From positions 1 through 23,478 of IMG/VR virus record IMGVR_UViG_3300020166_000118: a stretch of DNA of 23,478 nt; one strand, given 5' to 3'. Below are positions 7,452 through 14,221 of the stretch, piece by piece. A program made the position numbers and the translations under genes. The stretch's first letter is position 1; each line of letters starts with the position of its first letter. The notes under the pieces are model-generated. The model did no database searches and was not told the DNA's origin. It saw only the letters and a list, made by a program, of their open reading frames with translations. The stretch comes from a virus.

Positions 7452-8770
7452 TAGAGTTCTCCTGTCGTTTTGTATTGTTCTATGATTGTATTGAGTTCTT
7501 TGTAGGCTTCAATTTTTTCTTTAGTTGAGCCTTCTTTAATTACTTTTCTAATAGCTGCGACTTGCTCTTTTACATCTTTCTTTGTAGGAGCCATGCCCTT
7601 TTGAGCACCTTTCTGCTTCATGTCTGCTTTAGCTCGCTTCTCAGCGTCTTTAGCAGCTTGTCCGCTTTGAACTCTGTCAGCAGCTCGTCTAATCATAGCG
7701 AGTCTGTCAGGAGTAGCCGCTGGGTTGCCGTATTCGTCAAGTCTTTCAGTCTCTTCTTCTACTTCTACTTCTTCTTTCTTCATCAAAGCCGCTCTGGCTG
7801 CTGAATTGCTCATGTTGCCTTTAGCAGCGTCTGGGCCAAAGCCTTTGAGTTTAACAACTTTACGACTACCATCTTTGTTGTATTTACCGTCAGCCATATC
7901 AGCACGGGCTTTCTCTCTGCGCTTCTCGTTATCTTCAAAACTTTCTTTCTTCATATCTTGTCTTGCTTGTGCTTTTTTGTCGAGTGAATCTAATGCGTTT
8001 GCTCTAGCTTGTTTGCTATCCCAAGACGGTTTAGTAGCTTTCTTGATAGCTTTGTCACGAGAACCCATGTACTCTGCTGTAGAAGTCTCAACCTTGCCGT
8101 CACCATCATGATCTTTCTTAGCCATCTTAGCTTCTTCAAGTGCTGCGTCTACTAGCTTAAAAAATTCTGCTTTACTTTCTTCTGGAAGATCACGAATGTT
8201 ATCAATACCGTAGTACTCTAGGCCAGCCTCGAACTGTTCTTTGTACATAGAGTTGAGATCGATAACTTCTTCATCGAGGCCAGCTTTCTCTTTTTCTTTA
8301 CGAATTTCTTTTGGAAGCATTCTGAACTTAGAGCGGCTCTTGACAGAAAGTCTGCGAGCTTTATTTTCTGCCCCTTTTCGCAGTCTTTCTTCTTCTTCAG
8401 GATCCATTGCTTCTTTCATGTCCTTCTCTTTCTCTTTCTTCATAGCTTTTGTTTTCTTCCCTTGTTCTTCTGGGCCGTCTACTATTTCAACGCCATCAAC
8501 CATTTTTTCATCTAAGTCCACGGTAGTTTCCTCCGTTTGATATCTAGTTTTTTGTGTATGTAATTTGGCACGATTGAATGCAGTGTCATCTTTCAACATA
8601 ATGTCAGTCATGTTGAACATATACTTTGATAACACATCTCTTTCAGTAGGCGTGAGTTGCTTGCCCATGTGAAGGCTGCTCATGGCAGTCATGAGAATAG
8701 GAAGTTTGCGACTTGGTACAATACCTTGACGCACTAGTTGCTCTAATCGTTGTTTGTTTTTGTTGTCCAT
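7451..8770 (-). CDS. Large, highly charged late protein, probably virion-internal or scaffold-like, with a Ca-loop-like motif
   Basis: This 439-aa protein has a conserved-looking N-terminus (about 5-70: RKLPILMTAM, LTPTERDVLSKYMFNMTDIM), then very charged, low-complexity helical sequence. An EF-hand-like loop, DHDGDGKVETST (220-231), has an unusual Thr in the last position. The body resembles internal-head or scaffold-type proteins of marine T4-like phages, but no precise homologue is recognised. The ATG has no SD. A TATAAATA late promoter ends five bases before it, so the mRNA may be leaderless. Its stop overlaps the 133-aa gene as TAATG. A structural role is an inference. Confidence 0.9.
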   Translation of the reverse strand: MDNKNKQRLEQLVRQGIVPSRKLPILMTAMSSLHMGKQLTPTERDVLSKYMFNMTDIMLKDDTAFNRAKLHTQKTRYQTEETTVDLDEKMVDGVEIVDGPEEQGKKTKAMKKEKEKDMKEAMDPEEEERLRKGAENKARRLSVKSRSKFRMLPKEIRKEKEKAGLDEEVIDLNSMYKEQFEAGLEYYGIDNIRDLPEESKAEFFKLVDAALEEAKMAKKDHDGDGKVETSTAEYMGSRDKAIKKATKPSWDSKQARANALDSLDKKAQARQDMKKESFEDNEKRREKARADMADGKYNKDGSRKVVKLKGFGPDAAKGNMSNSAARAALMKKEEVEVEEETERLDEYGNPAATPDRLAMIRRAADRVQSGQAAKDAEKRAKADMKQKGAQKGMAPTKKDVKEQVAAIRKVIKEGSTKEKIEAYKELNTIIEQYKTTGEL

Positions 8771-8794
8771 ACAAGTATTTATAACAAAACAAAC
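8752..8794 (-). promoter_or_regulatory. Stem-loop spanning late promoter and start of the 439-aa gene
   Basis: On the minus strand GTTTGTTTTGTT (8794-8783) can pair with AACAAAAACAAAC (8764-8752): 12 pairs with one bulged A. The loop holds the late promoter sequence and the ATG. Only read-through RNA would contain both arms. Confidence 0.45.
8776..8783 (-). promoter_or_regulatory. T4-type late promoter TATAAATA
   Basis: An exact TATAAATA on the minus strand ends five bases before the ATG of the 439-aa gene. By T4 spacing the transcript would start at or next to the A of ATG. Confidence 0.75.
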
Positions 8795-8803
8795 TTCAAG
8801 AAA

Positions 8804-10258
8804 CTACTTTCTTTTGATTTTAAATTTCTTAGCTGTTTGCTTCTTCGCCATTGGCTTTGCTGCTTTATACTTCTTAGCTTTCTGGCCGCCGCCTTTTCTG
8901 GACTTCATACGATTGATTTCCATCTTACGCATTCCAGGAAGCATTCTAACAGCAAGTCTTGAAACTAACGGTGCATACATGCCTATGAGTTTTTCTAGGC
9001 GACCTTTCTCTGCTGGTGGGAGTTGTGATTTGTCTCTGCCTTTCAGAAGGCGCTTGTAGACTGCGCCTCTAGCACCACGAGTTGCTCTTTTCTTCAGACG
9101 ATCAGGTGATGATCCTCGTCTAAGTGCAATGCCACGAGCCACTTTGAGTTTCTGTCTGTTCTTTCTAGCAGAAAACTTACGCTTGAGTCTACCTTGAACG
9201 GACAGAACCTCAGTGATATTTACTTCTGGCTCATCGTCTTCATCATCATCATCAAAAGCACCATATTCTAGTGCCATATCGTATGTAATGTTGTCGGCTT
9301 CGTGTTCTAGTTCTGCAATGTCTTGCTTTGTGAGTGCGTAATCACCAAGTACAGGTGCATCTTCTTCGTTGTCTTTTCTATATTCTGCTTTAGTTTCGTG
9401 TGCAGGACCAGACTCTTTTACATATTTGTCTTGCACATTCAAACGCTTTAGAGTCGATTGTTCTAATGTCTTGATGGGATCTTCTTTTGGATTCTTCTGA
9501 CCAGGCGTGTTGTCTTTCATATATTCTGTGCCAGCAGGAGTTCCCCAATCCATAGCACCCATATCTGAGTTATACTTGATCGATTCGCCCATTGCTCGTT
9601 CGCCGCTTCTACGCTTAGATTTTAGATAAGCAGCGACTGCCATTGCTCTACGCTTGGATCTATCTGCACCCTTAAACTGGGGTGCGTCAGACTTCTTGAA
9701 ATCGTCTACATATGTGCCGATGCTGTCTTTGTCAGCGTTGAGCTTTTCGTCAATAGTATTTGAAACTTTCTTTCTGACTTCGGGTGACAGTTCTTTGTAG
9801 TGATATAGGTCTTGGCTATCAGCGGTGTGCTTTTCGCCTGTCATTACTTGTCCGTTGTGAGCGTGTTGAGGACCTTTCCACTCTTTACCGTCTTTAGTGT
9901 AGTGACCTTCAGACTTCCAAGAATGTTCTTTGCCTTCTTTGTTCATTGCAAACATAGAACCAGTAGGACCACTCATAGGCTGAACACTGGCTACATCTTC
10001 CATAGGCACACAGTTATCGACAGTCTTGCCGCCCTTCTTCTTGGTACCCATGCGCTTGTAGCCTTTCCAGCATGCTTTGCCGTCAACGCCTTTTTCTTTC
10101 TCTTCGTTTTGAGAGTCTCTGAAGTCTTGTGCAGAAGGTGCGCCCTTAGAACCAGGCTTACGCATACGCTCCTTTGAGCCACCTTTAATGCGCTTTCTCT
10201 TTGCGTGGATATTATCCCAAAGTCCACCTTCTTCTAACTTATCTTTAAAGCTCTTCAT
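8804..10258 (-). CDS. Large basic mosaic protein with capsid-targeting-like N-terminus, probably packaged
   Basis: This 484-aa protein is built from modules of types I recall from marine T4-like phages. It begins MKSFKDKLEEGG (capsid-targeting-like), then GLWDNIHAKRKRIKGGS (12-28), a Cys-containing unit (GKACWKGYKRMGTKKKGGK to NCVP, C63 and C83), a central His/Gly/Lys part, DRSKRRAMAVAAYLKSKRR (199-217), an acidic patch (FDDDDEDDEPE, 335-345) and a very basic C-terminal domain (VQGRLKRKFSARKNRQK, ending KKFKIKRK). The basic ends and acidic patch suggest DNA or scaffold contact inside the head (inference). The start overlaps the o-spanin 3' end by 14 bases, with a GAAGAGA stretch close upstream. 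A weak A/T hairpin (8798-8813) spans its stop codon. Confidence 0.9.
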   Translation of the reverse strand: MKSFKDKLEEGGLWDNIHAKRKRIKGGSKERMRKPGSKGAPSAQDFRDSQNEEKEKGVDGKACWKGYKRMGTKKKGGKTVDNCVPMEDVASVQPMSGPTGSMFAMNKEGKEHSWKSEGHYTKDGKEWKGPQHAHNGQVMTGEKHTADSQDLYHYKELSPEVRKKVSNTIDEKLNADKDSIGTYVDDFKKSDAPQFKGADRSKRRAMAVAAYLKSKRRSGERAMGESIKYNSDMGAMDWGTPAGTEYMKDNTPGQKNPKEDPIKTLEQSTLKRLNVQDKYVKESGPAHETKAEYRKDNEEDAPVLGDYALTKQDIAELEHEADNITYDMALEYGAFDDDDEDDEPEVNITEVLSVQGRLKRKFSARKNRQKLKVARGIALRRGSSPDRLKKRATRGARGAVYKRLLKGRDKSQLPPAEKGRLEKLIGMYAPLVSRLAVRMLPGMRKMEINRMKSRKGGGQKAKKYKAAKPMAKKQTAKKFKIKRK

Positions 10259-10655
10259 CAGTCTCTTCTACCTTTTTAGGGTTTGCGTTCTCTTCGTAGT
10301 ACAATATTACTGCGCTTTGTGATTCAATGAATCTTCTTAGTTCGCCCATGTTCAGTGCTATGTTCTCGTAATCAGGCACACTGATAGCAAAGAATACTAA
10401 ACTACCTTCTGCCTTTTCAAATCTTTCTATAAATTCGTCTATATTCTCTTTTGTAACAGCATAAAACTCTATGTCATACAGAGTGACAGGCTTAGGTCTT
10501 GGCTGAATAGGAATCGTCCTTTCAACATACTCTACTTGTGTTACTACTACTTCCTCGGGTTTGAATATGCTACATGCAGTAAAACTACTCAGCAGTAACA
10601 GGAACAGGCTTGCCCGTAAGTATTTCCATTTCGTCAAATAGTTTTGCTGTTGCAT
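10245..10655 (-). CDS. o-spanin-like outer-membrane lipoprotein
   Basis: This 136-aa protein has an N-terminal signal peptide (hydrophobic about 15-24) followed by a lipobox-like SFTAC with C28 as the acylation site. Such a lipoprotein would anchor in the outer membrane and pair with the i-spanin encoded just upstream, whose 3' end it overlaps by 71 bases. Overlapping genes of this kind are characteristic of Rz/Rz1-type spanins. After the lipobox comes a Pro/Val-rich linker (PIQPRPKPV) and a small mixed domain, larger than classic Rz1. The start has GGAAG eight bases upstream. The lipobox has F at -3, a tolerated but not ideal variant. The assignment rests on architecture and gene overlap. 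Confidence 0.78.
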   Translation of the reverse strand: MQQQNYLTKWKYLRASLFLLLLSSFTACSIFKPEEVVVTQVEYVERTIPIQPRPKPVTLYDIEFYAVTKENIDEFIERFEKAEGSLVFFAISVPDYENIALNMGELRRFIESQSAVILYYEENANPKKVEETDEEL

Positions 10656-10968
10656 TATTTACTCTTCCTTCAATGAGTCCTGGCTTCTGTAGTGTCAGTA
10701 CTGTTAAATTGTGTCTTCTTAGTTTTCCTGCTAAATCGTCCGAATATGCTTCAGCTTCATTTAGTTGAGATTGCAATTCTTGATTTGTCTTCTCAAATTG
10801 TGCAGCGTCTTGTTGCAATCTACCTATAGTTTCTCTACTGGTCTCTGCTGCGACTGCAAGTTTTGCATTGTTGCTTCTCAAAGTTCCTATTGTAGCTTGA
10901 GTATCGTTATAATACCAATAACCAATACCACCAAAAGTAAGCAACATAACAAATAGTATCTTAGCCAT
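10585..10968 (-). CDS. i-spanin-like inner-membrane coiled-coil protein
   Basis: This 127-aa protein has one N-terminal membrane segment (about 3-20, ILFVMLLTFGGIGYWYY) and a periplasmic coiled coil (about 25-90: TLRSNNAKLAVAAE, RLQQDAAQFEKTNQELQSQL). It should bridge to the lipoprotein at 10245-10655 to fuse inner and outer membranes in the last step of Gram-negative lysis. The frame is open to 10980, but I use the ATG at 10968 because it shares one base with the upstream stop (TAATG) and has GGTGGA upstream. It belongs to the lysis region together with the endolysin and lipase. Spanins vary strongly in sequence, so the call is by architecture. Confidence 0.78.
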   Translation of the reverse strand: MAKILFVMLLTFGGIGYWYYNDTQATIGTLRSNNAKLAVAAETSRETIGRLQQDAAQFEKTNQELQSQLNEAEAYSDDLAGKLRRHNLTVLTLQKPGLIEGRVNNATAKLFDEMEILTGKPVPVTAE

Positions 10969-11249
10969 TAGCAGTTCCACCTACGCAATGACATTGCTTT
11001 ACGAGTAGGACGACCTTTCTCATCTTTCATGGGACCTTTCATGCCTCCCATTCTAGCACAAAAAGACTTTCTTCTTTTTGCCGCTTTACCTTTTGGATCT
11101 AGCTTGCTTGGAGAAGTAGTTACAGCAGTTTTCACACCGGCAGCTTTTGCTCCCTTGCGAGTCATGCCTGCGCCGTCTTCTGTGGCTCTGTAATGTCCCT
11201 TAGAATCTGCGCCTCTTTTTTCTTCTAGAAACTCTTTAAAACTTTTCAT
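10968..11249 (-). CDS. Small Cys-containing basic protein with capsid-targeting-like N-terminus (SFCAR family)
   Basis: This 93-aa protein begins MKSFKEFLEEKRGA, close to the T4 capsid-targeting sequence style (MKTYQEFIAE). The rest is a compact basic domain of a kind I know from large marine phages: GAGMTRKGAKAAGVK (26-40), then KRRKSFCARMGGMKGPM (58-74) and a C-terminus RKAMSLRRWNC. C64 and C93 may bind metal or form a disulfide, but this is not shown. I believe databases hold it as a DUF (possibly DUF6321), from memory only. Stop and start both use TAATG overlaps. Function is unknown. Packaging with the DNA is an inference. Confidence 0.87.
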   Translation of the reverse strand: MKSFKEFLEEKRGADSKGHYRATEDGAGMTRKGAKAAGVKTAVTTSPSKLDPKGKAAKRRKSFCARMGGMKGPMKDEKGRPTRKAMSLRRWNC

Positions 11250-11917
11250 TATTCAGTGTCCGAAAAAAATCTTGATTGATAATCTGCTAAATTAGCATCA
11301 TATGCTGCTTGGATTTCAGTGTAGTTGGTAACGTAGTCTATTGCTGTTAGGTTGCTCCTCGTGTTAGTGTCATAAACTTCTGCGTCATCGTTGAAAGACT
11401 TGCCCAATTTTGTCTGAACAACATCAAAAGAATCTTCCATGTAAATGACAACAGGTGTGCCTCCCAGTGCAGTTACCTTTTCTACAAATGCAGCTTCTCC
11501 TGCAATATGTTCTTCTATTAAAGCATCAACTTCTGATTGTGAAGCTTCAAAAGCAGAGAATTCTTCTCTTGGAGTTTTTGCTGGATGATTCACACCGCTT
11601 TTCAGTGCAACCAATTTACTGAGTGCTGCATCTACTTTTCTTCTTCTAGAGGAAAGAACAAATGTCCAATCCGAGGAAGAATTAGGCATACACTCGTGAC
11701 TATGACTATGAACTGCAATTGAATTTTCCCAAGTATCCAAAGTACTAGAATTCTGTTCTCTTCTAGTTTCGGTGCCTAGTAAGTCACATGTAGTAGAGCC
11801 TGAATTCACGCTAAAATGAGCATTGGTCATAACTTCATCTGCTATTGCCACACACAGAGGAACAAAAATTCTTTTACTTCCTGTTCTGCCGATTGGTGAA
11901 TAAATGTAATATTTCAT
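11249..11917 (-). CDS. Sulfotransferase-like protein (weak)
   Basis: This 222-aa protein starts with a strand and P-loop-like turn, YYIYSPIGRTGSKRIF (3-18), as in PAPS-dependent sulfotransferases, where this element binds the 5'-phosphosulfate. FVLSSRRRK (86-94) could be the 3'-phosphate site, and VHSHSH (69-74) may be near the active site. The remainder (DALIEEHIAGEAAFVEKV, then PVVIYMEDSF) is consistent with an alpha/beta fold, but the catalytic residues are not certain. AAGGGG lies five bases before the ATG. The upstream stop overlaps as ATGA. Its position inside the lysis region is odd for an enzyme. Function is tentative. Confidence 0.82.
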   Translation of the reverse strand: MKYYIYSPIGRTGSKRIFVPLCVAIADEVMTNAHFSVNSGSTTCDLLGTETRREQNSSTLDTWENSIAVHSHSHECMPNSSSDWTFVLSSRRRKVDAALSKLVALKSGVNHPAKTPREEFSAFEASQSEVDALIEEHIAGEAAFVEKVTALGGTPVVIYMEDSFDVVQTKLGKSFNDDAEVYDTNTRSNLTAIDYVTNYTEIQAAYDANLADYQSRFFSDTE

Positions 11918-12075
11918 TGCTCCCCCTTAAATGAAGTGAACAGTCCGTAAGCAAGTCCTGCCCACGCTACTGTGGTTACTATGCCACCTAGAACTATAAC
12001 ACTACCACAGATAATAATAAGAGCAACTCCATCCAGTGTAGTTCTTTCTTTTAGTCTGTCTTTAAGCCAGTTCAT
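11914..12075 (-). CDS. 53-aa membrane protein, holin candidate
   Basis: This short frame reads M-N-W-L-K-D-R-L-K-E-R-T-T-L-D-G-V-A, followed by hydrophobic sequence (ALIIICGSVIVLGGIVTTVA and WAGLAYGLF, about 18-46) and a short charged tail ending KGEQ. It overlaps both neighbours as ATGA (12072-12075 and 11914-11917), which strongly supports it as a real gene. Size, one long or two short membrane segments, and position between the endolysin/lipase and the spanins make it a holin or pinholin candidate. I recall similar ERTSxDG-type miniproteins in marine T4-like phages. The holin role is inferred, and the protein at 12072-12422 is a competitor. Confidence 0.8.
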   Translation of the reverse strand: MNWLKDRLKERTTLDGVALIIICGSVIVLGGIVTTVAWAGLAYGLFTSFKGEQ

Positions 12076-12422
12076 TTACTTTTCCTTTTTGTAGGAGTTT
12101 TCTTAGGCTTTAGCTTGTCTACCTCTACTTGCAGTGCTTTAATTTCTGACATAATTTCAGTAGTACCACCAGCAACAACAGGAGGATGTGAGAATTCTTC
12201 TAGTCGTTTAATCCTTTCTGCTAATAGTGGATACTGCTGAAGCCATTTCTCTTCTCGTTCTGCTATCTTGATGTCATATTTATCAGCAAGATAACTCATA
12301 AAAACATCTACTTTAACTTGTACCCACACACCAACTTTGGTGTTCTTGAACCAAGCATAAAAACTAGAGCCTATGATAGCCCCTAATATAGATTTAAGCG
12401 TAAGTACAACTATCCAAGGCAT
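12072..12422 (-). CDS. Membrane-anchored coiled-coil protein in the lysis region
   Basis: This 116-aa protein has a hydrophobic N-terminus (about 1-24: PWIVVLTLKSILGAIIGSSFYAWF), a helical middle (FMSYLADKYDIKIAEREEKW), a Pro/Gly break (HPPVVAGG) and a second short helix before a very basic tail (KPKKTPTKRKSK). It starts at a TAATG overlap with the lipase stop and ends at an ATGA overlap with the 53-aa membrane protein. The conserved coupling with lipase and holin candidate suggests a lysis or lysis-control role (inference). It could alternatively be a membrane-remodelling or superinfection protein. Confidence 0.83.
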   Translation of the reverse strand: MPWIVVLTLKSILGAIIGSSFYAWFKNTKVGVWVQVKVDVFMSYLADKYDIKIAEREEKWLQQYPLLAERIKRLEEFSHPPVVAGGTTEIMSEIKALQVEVDKLKPKKTPTKRKSK

Positions 12423-13138
12423 TAGTCATTGTCCTCTAGATATCTACAATACTCATCCATTCTGTGGTCACGAACACCGTCAAATACTGTGCCGTTCTTC
12501 CAAGCTGCTCTACGACCACGCCAACCGTCTTTGAATCTCTGCCACCAAGTCATCTTACGGACATTACCGTAGAAGTTGATGTAGCGAAGTTCACCGTGAT
12601 GCTTGTACCAAAGTAAGGCAGGAGGCATAGAAGGAACGATATCATTGTTGTTTACGCAGCGATAGTGTGGCACTTTAAGTTCTTTACACTTAGAAGGCGT
12701 AGCGTTTCGTGGACAACCGTATGTATAGAGTGCTTCTGCTGTTGGGTAATGAAAACAGAAGATAGAAGCAATCGCTGCTCCTAAACTATGACCTGTTACA
12801 AACACTGGACGCTTCTTGCGTCCCATGAGTTTCGCTACTTCACCATGCACTTTGAGTTCTAGCTTTTCGTACTCTTCATAAAAACCTTCGTGAAAGCCTC
12901 GTTCGTGAGTTGCTTCCAAGTCAGCAAAGATATCGCTCTTTTCTTTTGGCTCAGTGCCGCGGAATGCTACTGTGATTCGTTCTTTGTTACCAACGACATA
13001 CGCTTGTGCGCCTTCGGTGTCAAAAAACTTAACACTAGTAAAGCCAAGTGCTTTCCATTCTTTGCGTACTTCTTTGTCTAGGTCTTTGTATGCTAGTCTT
13101 GCGATGCATGCGTGATGATGAAACTCAGTTGATACCAT
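12422..13138 (-). CDS. Class 3 lipase-like alpha/beta hydrolase
   Basis: This 238-aa hydrolase has the class 3 lipase pattern: oxyanion region VAFRGTEP (57-64), the nucleophile elbow VTGHSLGAA (S118), the acid D166 in NNNDIVPSMPP and H225 in RDHRMDEY, so the triad is intact. No signal peptide is seen, so it would reach the envelope only when the inner membrane opens, like an endolysin. GGAG seven bases upstream supports the start. The gene lies 17 bases after the endolysin gene and overlaps the next membrane gene (TAATG). Phospholipid or lipid hydrolysis during lysis is the obvious reading, with substrate unknown. It could instead act on host storage lipids. Confidence 0.9.
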   Translation of the reverse strand: MVSTEFHHHACIARLAYKDLDKEVRKEWKALGFTSVKFFDTEGAQAYVVGNKERITVAFRGTEPKEKSDIFADLEATHERGFHEGFYEEYEKLELKVHGEVAKLMGRKKRPVFVTGHSLGAAIASIFCFHYPTAEALYTYGCPRNATPSKCKELKVPHYRCVNNNDIVPSMPPALLWYKHHGELRYINFYGNVRKMTWWQRFKDGWRGRRAAWKNGTVFDGVRDHRMDEYCRYLEDND

Positions 13139-13155
13139 TATTATTCTCCGTTTTA

Positions 13156-13617
13156 TTATCTATCTAAACTTGCCAAGTTCTCAAGCCTTACCATTAATCT
13201 TTCAGCACGATTAGATACCTGATTATACCATCGTGAATCTCTACCTTCTTTTGCTGCTTCTGTCCAATCACCTGCTTCTATTGCAGCATTGAACTTCTTG
13301 AATCCACTGAGACGAGGACGTCCCATGTTGAACATCATGTTAACCAGGATCTGCTGGACCTCGTCTGGGAAATTTCTAAATTGCCCTTCTCCGTATAGAG
13401 TGCTACACTCTCCGATGGCAATATCAAGGTCTCTTTCAAAACAGTCCCTGACTCTTTCCTCACTAACTGGAGTTCCAACCGGCCTTCCATATTCCTCGTC
13501 ACTTTCGAGGATAAGATGACCGACTCCGAAGGTAGGATAGCCGAGGTGATCTTCATATATGACATATTCTACCCCTTCGTCTATTTTTAATTGATTAAAT
13601 ACTGCTTCTCTGTTCAT
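13156..13617 (-). CDS. Endolysin, T4 lysozyme-like (GH24)
   Basis: This 153-aa muramidase cuts the peptidoglycan glycan strand at lysis. The T4 gpe active site is recognisable: E14 (KIDEG), D23 (IYEDHLGY) and T29 (PTFGVGH) match E11, D20 and T26 with the same spacing. The C-terminal lobe (FNMGRPRLSGFKKFNAAI, then RAERLMVRLE) matches the family. The length (T4: 164 aa) is normal. No signal peptide is present, so a holin is needed. GGAG nine bases upstream sets the start, 23 bases inside the end of the adenylyltransferase gene. It opens the lysis region with lipase, small membrane proteins and spanins. Confidence 0.95.
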   Translation of the reverse strand: MNREAVFNQLKIDEGVEYVIYEDHLGYPTFGVGHLILESDEEYGRPVGTPVSEERVRDCFERDLDIAIGECSTLYGEGQFRNFPDEVQQILVNMMFNMGRPRLSGFKKFNAAIEAGDWTEAAKEGRDSRWYNQVSNRAERLMVRLENLASLDR

Positions 13618-14221
13618 TTAAAAATGCTCCAAAAGATAATCTAGTCTGGTCTTCTTGTAGTCCCATGCCACTACGAGTAGCTTGAAATAATTTTTTAGCG
13701 TGTTCGTCAGATGCATTAGGATGCAAACCTGACTTGAATGATTTATAATCGTTGTTAGATGCATGCGCCCGCATCTTTGTACCACTAACACCTGTTGTGC
13801 CTTCTGCATCTGGATCTCTGTGACCTGCAGAGACTACTTTGAGATGTTTGAAGTGATACTGACCGTTAGGGCCATTGTATTTATCAGCGAGTTTTTGAAA
13901 CTCTTCTACTCTATCTGAACCCGCAACCATTGTAGCGTGTGTGTATCCATCTTTATGTAGTTTGGCTAAATGAGCCATGAAATGAGGATGTTCTTTTGTT
14001 GATGCTTCCACGTTTGCGTCTGGATGAACATGCTTCACATAGTCAACTTTGTGCTGACCTGATAAAGGATTCTTGTGCTTGTCCTGTGAGTGACTGACAA
14101 TCACCTTGTGGTCAGCACCGTGCGTTTCAGCAGTTTTCATAACGTGGTCAACAACTTTACTGTGACCAGCAGTGGGTGGGTTGAACCTCCCGAAACTGAA
14201 TACCATATGCTTATCAGCCAT
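13595..14221 (-). CDS. NMN adenylyltransferase-like nucleotidyltransferase
   Basis: This 208-aa protein begins with FGRFNPPTAGH (10-20), the nucleotide-binding H/TxGH motif of the cytidylyltransferase/NMNAT fold, and has VSGTKMRA (145-152) in place of ISxTxxR, both needed for adenylyl transfer. VAGSDRVEEF (99-108) fits the middle strand. This is the NMNAT/NadR-like branch, so NAD synthesis or activation of another phosphate substrate is likely, but the second substrate is not decided. The C-terminus carries SFGAFLNEQ (196-204), similar to the capsid-targeting-like peptides elsewhere here. It overlaps the ligase-like gene (TAATG, AGGTG upstream), suggesting a joint pathway. Confidence 0.9.
   Translation of the reverse strand: MADKHMVFSFGRFNPPTAGHSKVVDHVMKTAETHGADHKVIVSHSQDKHKNPLSGQHKVDYVKHVHPDANVEASTKEHPHFMAHLAKLHKDGYTHATMVAGSDRVEEFQKLADKYNGPNGQYHFKHLKVVSAGHRDPDAEGTTGVSGTKMRAHASNNDYKSFKSGLHPNASDEHAKKLFQATRSGMGLQEDQTRLSFGAFLNEQRSSI

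Noticed and set aside
7725-8111. Open frame on the plus strand opposite the 439-aa gene
   Set aside because: Ser/Leu-rich antisense reading of charged Lys/Glu codons, without an SD or promoter. The minus-strand frame fits operon overlaps.
9812-10177. Open frame on the plus strand opposite the 484-aa gene
   Set aside because: Low-complexity Phe/Val/Leu reading opposite a well-supported gene, with no regulatory signals.
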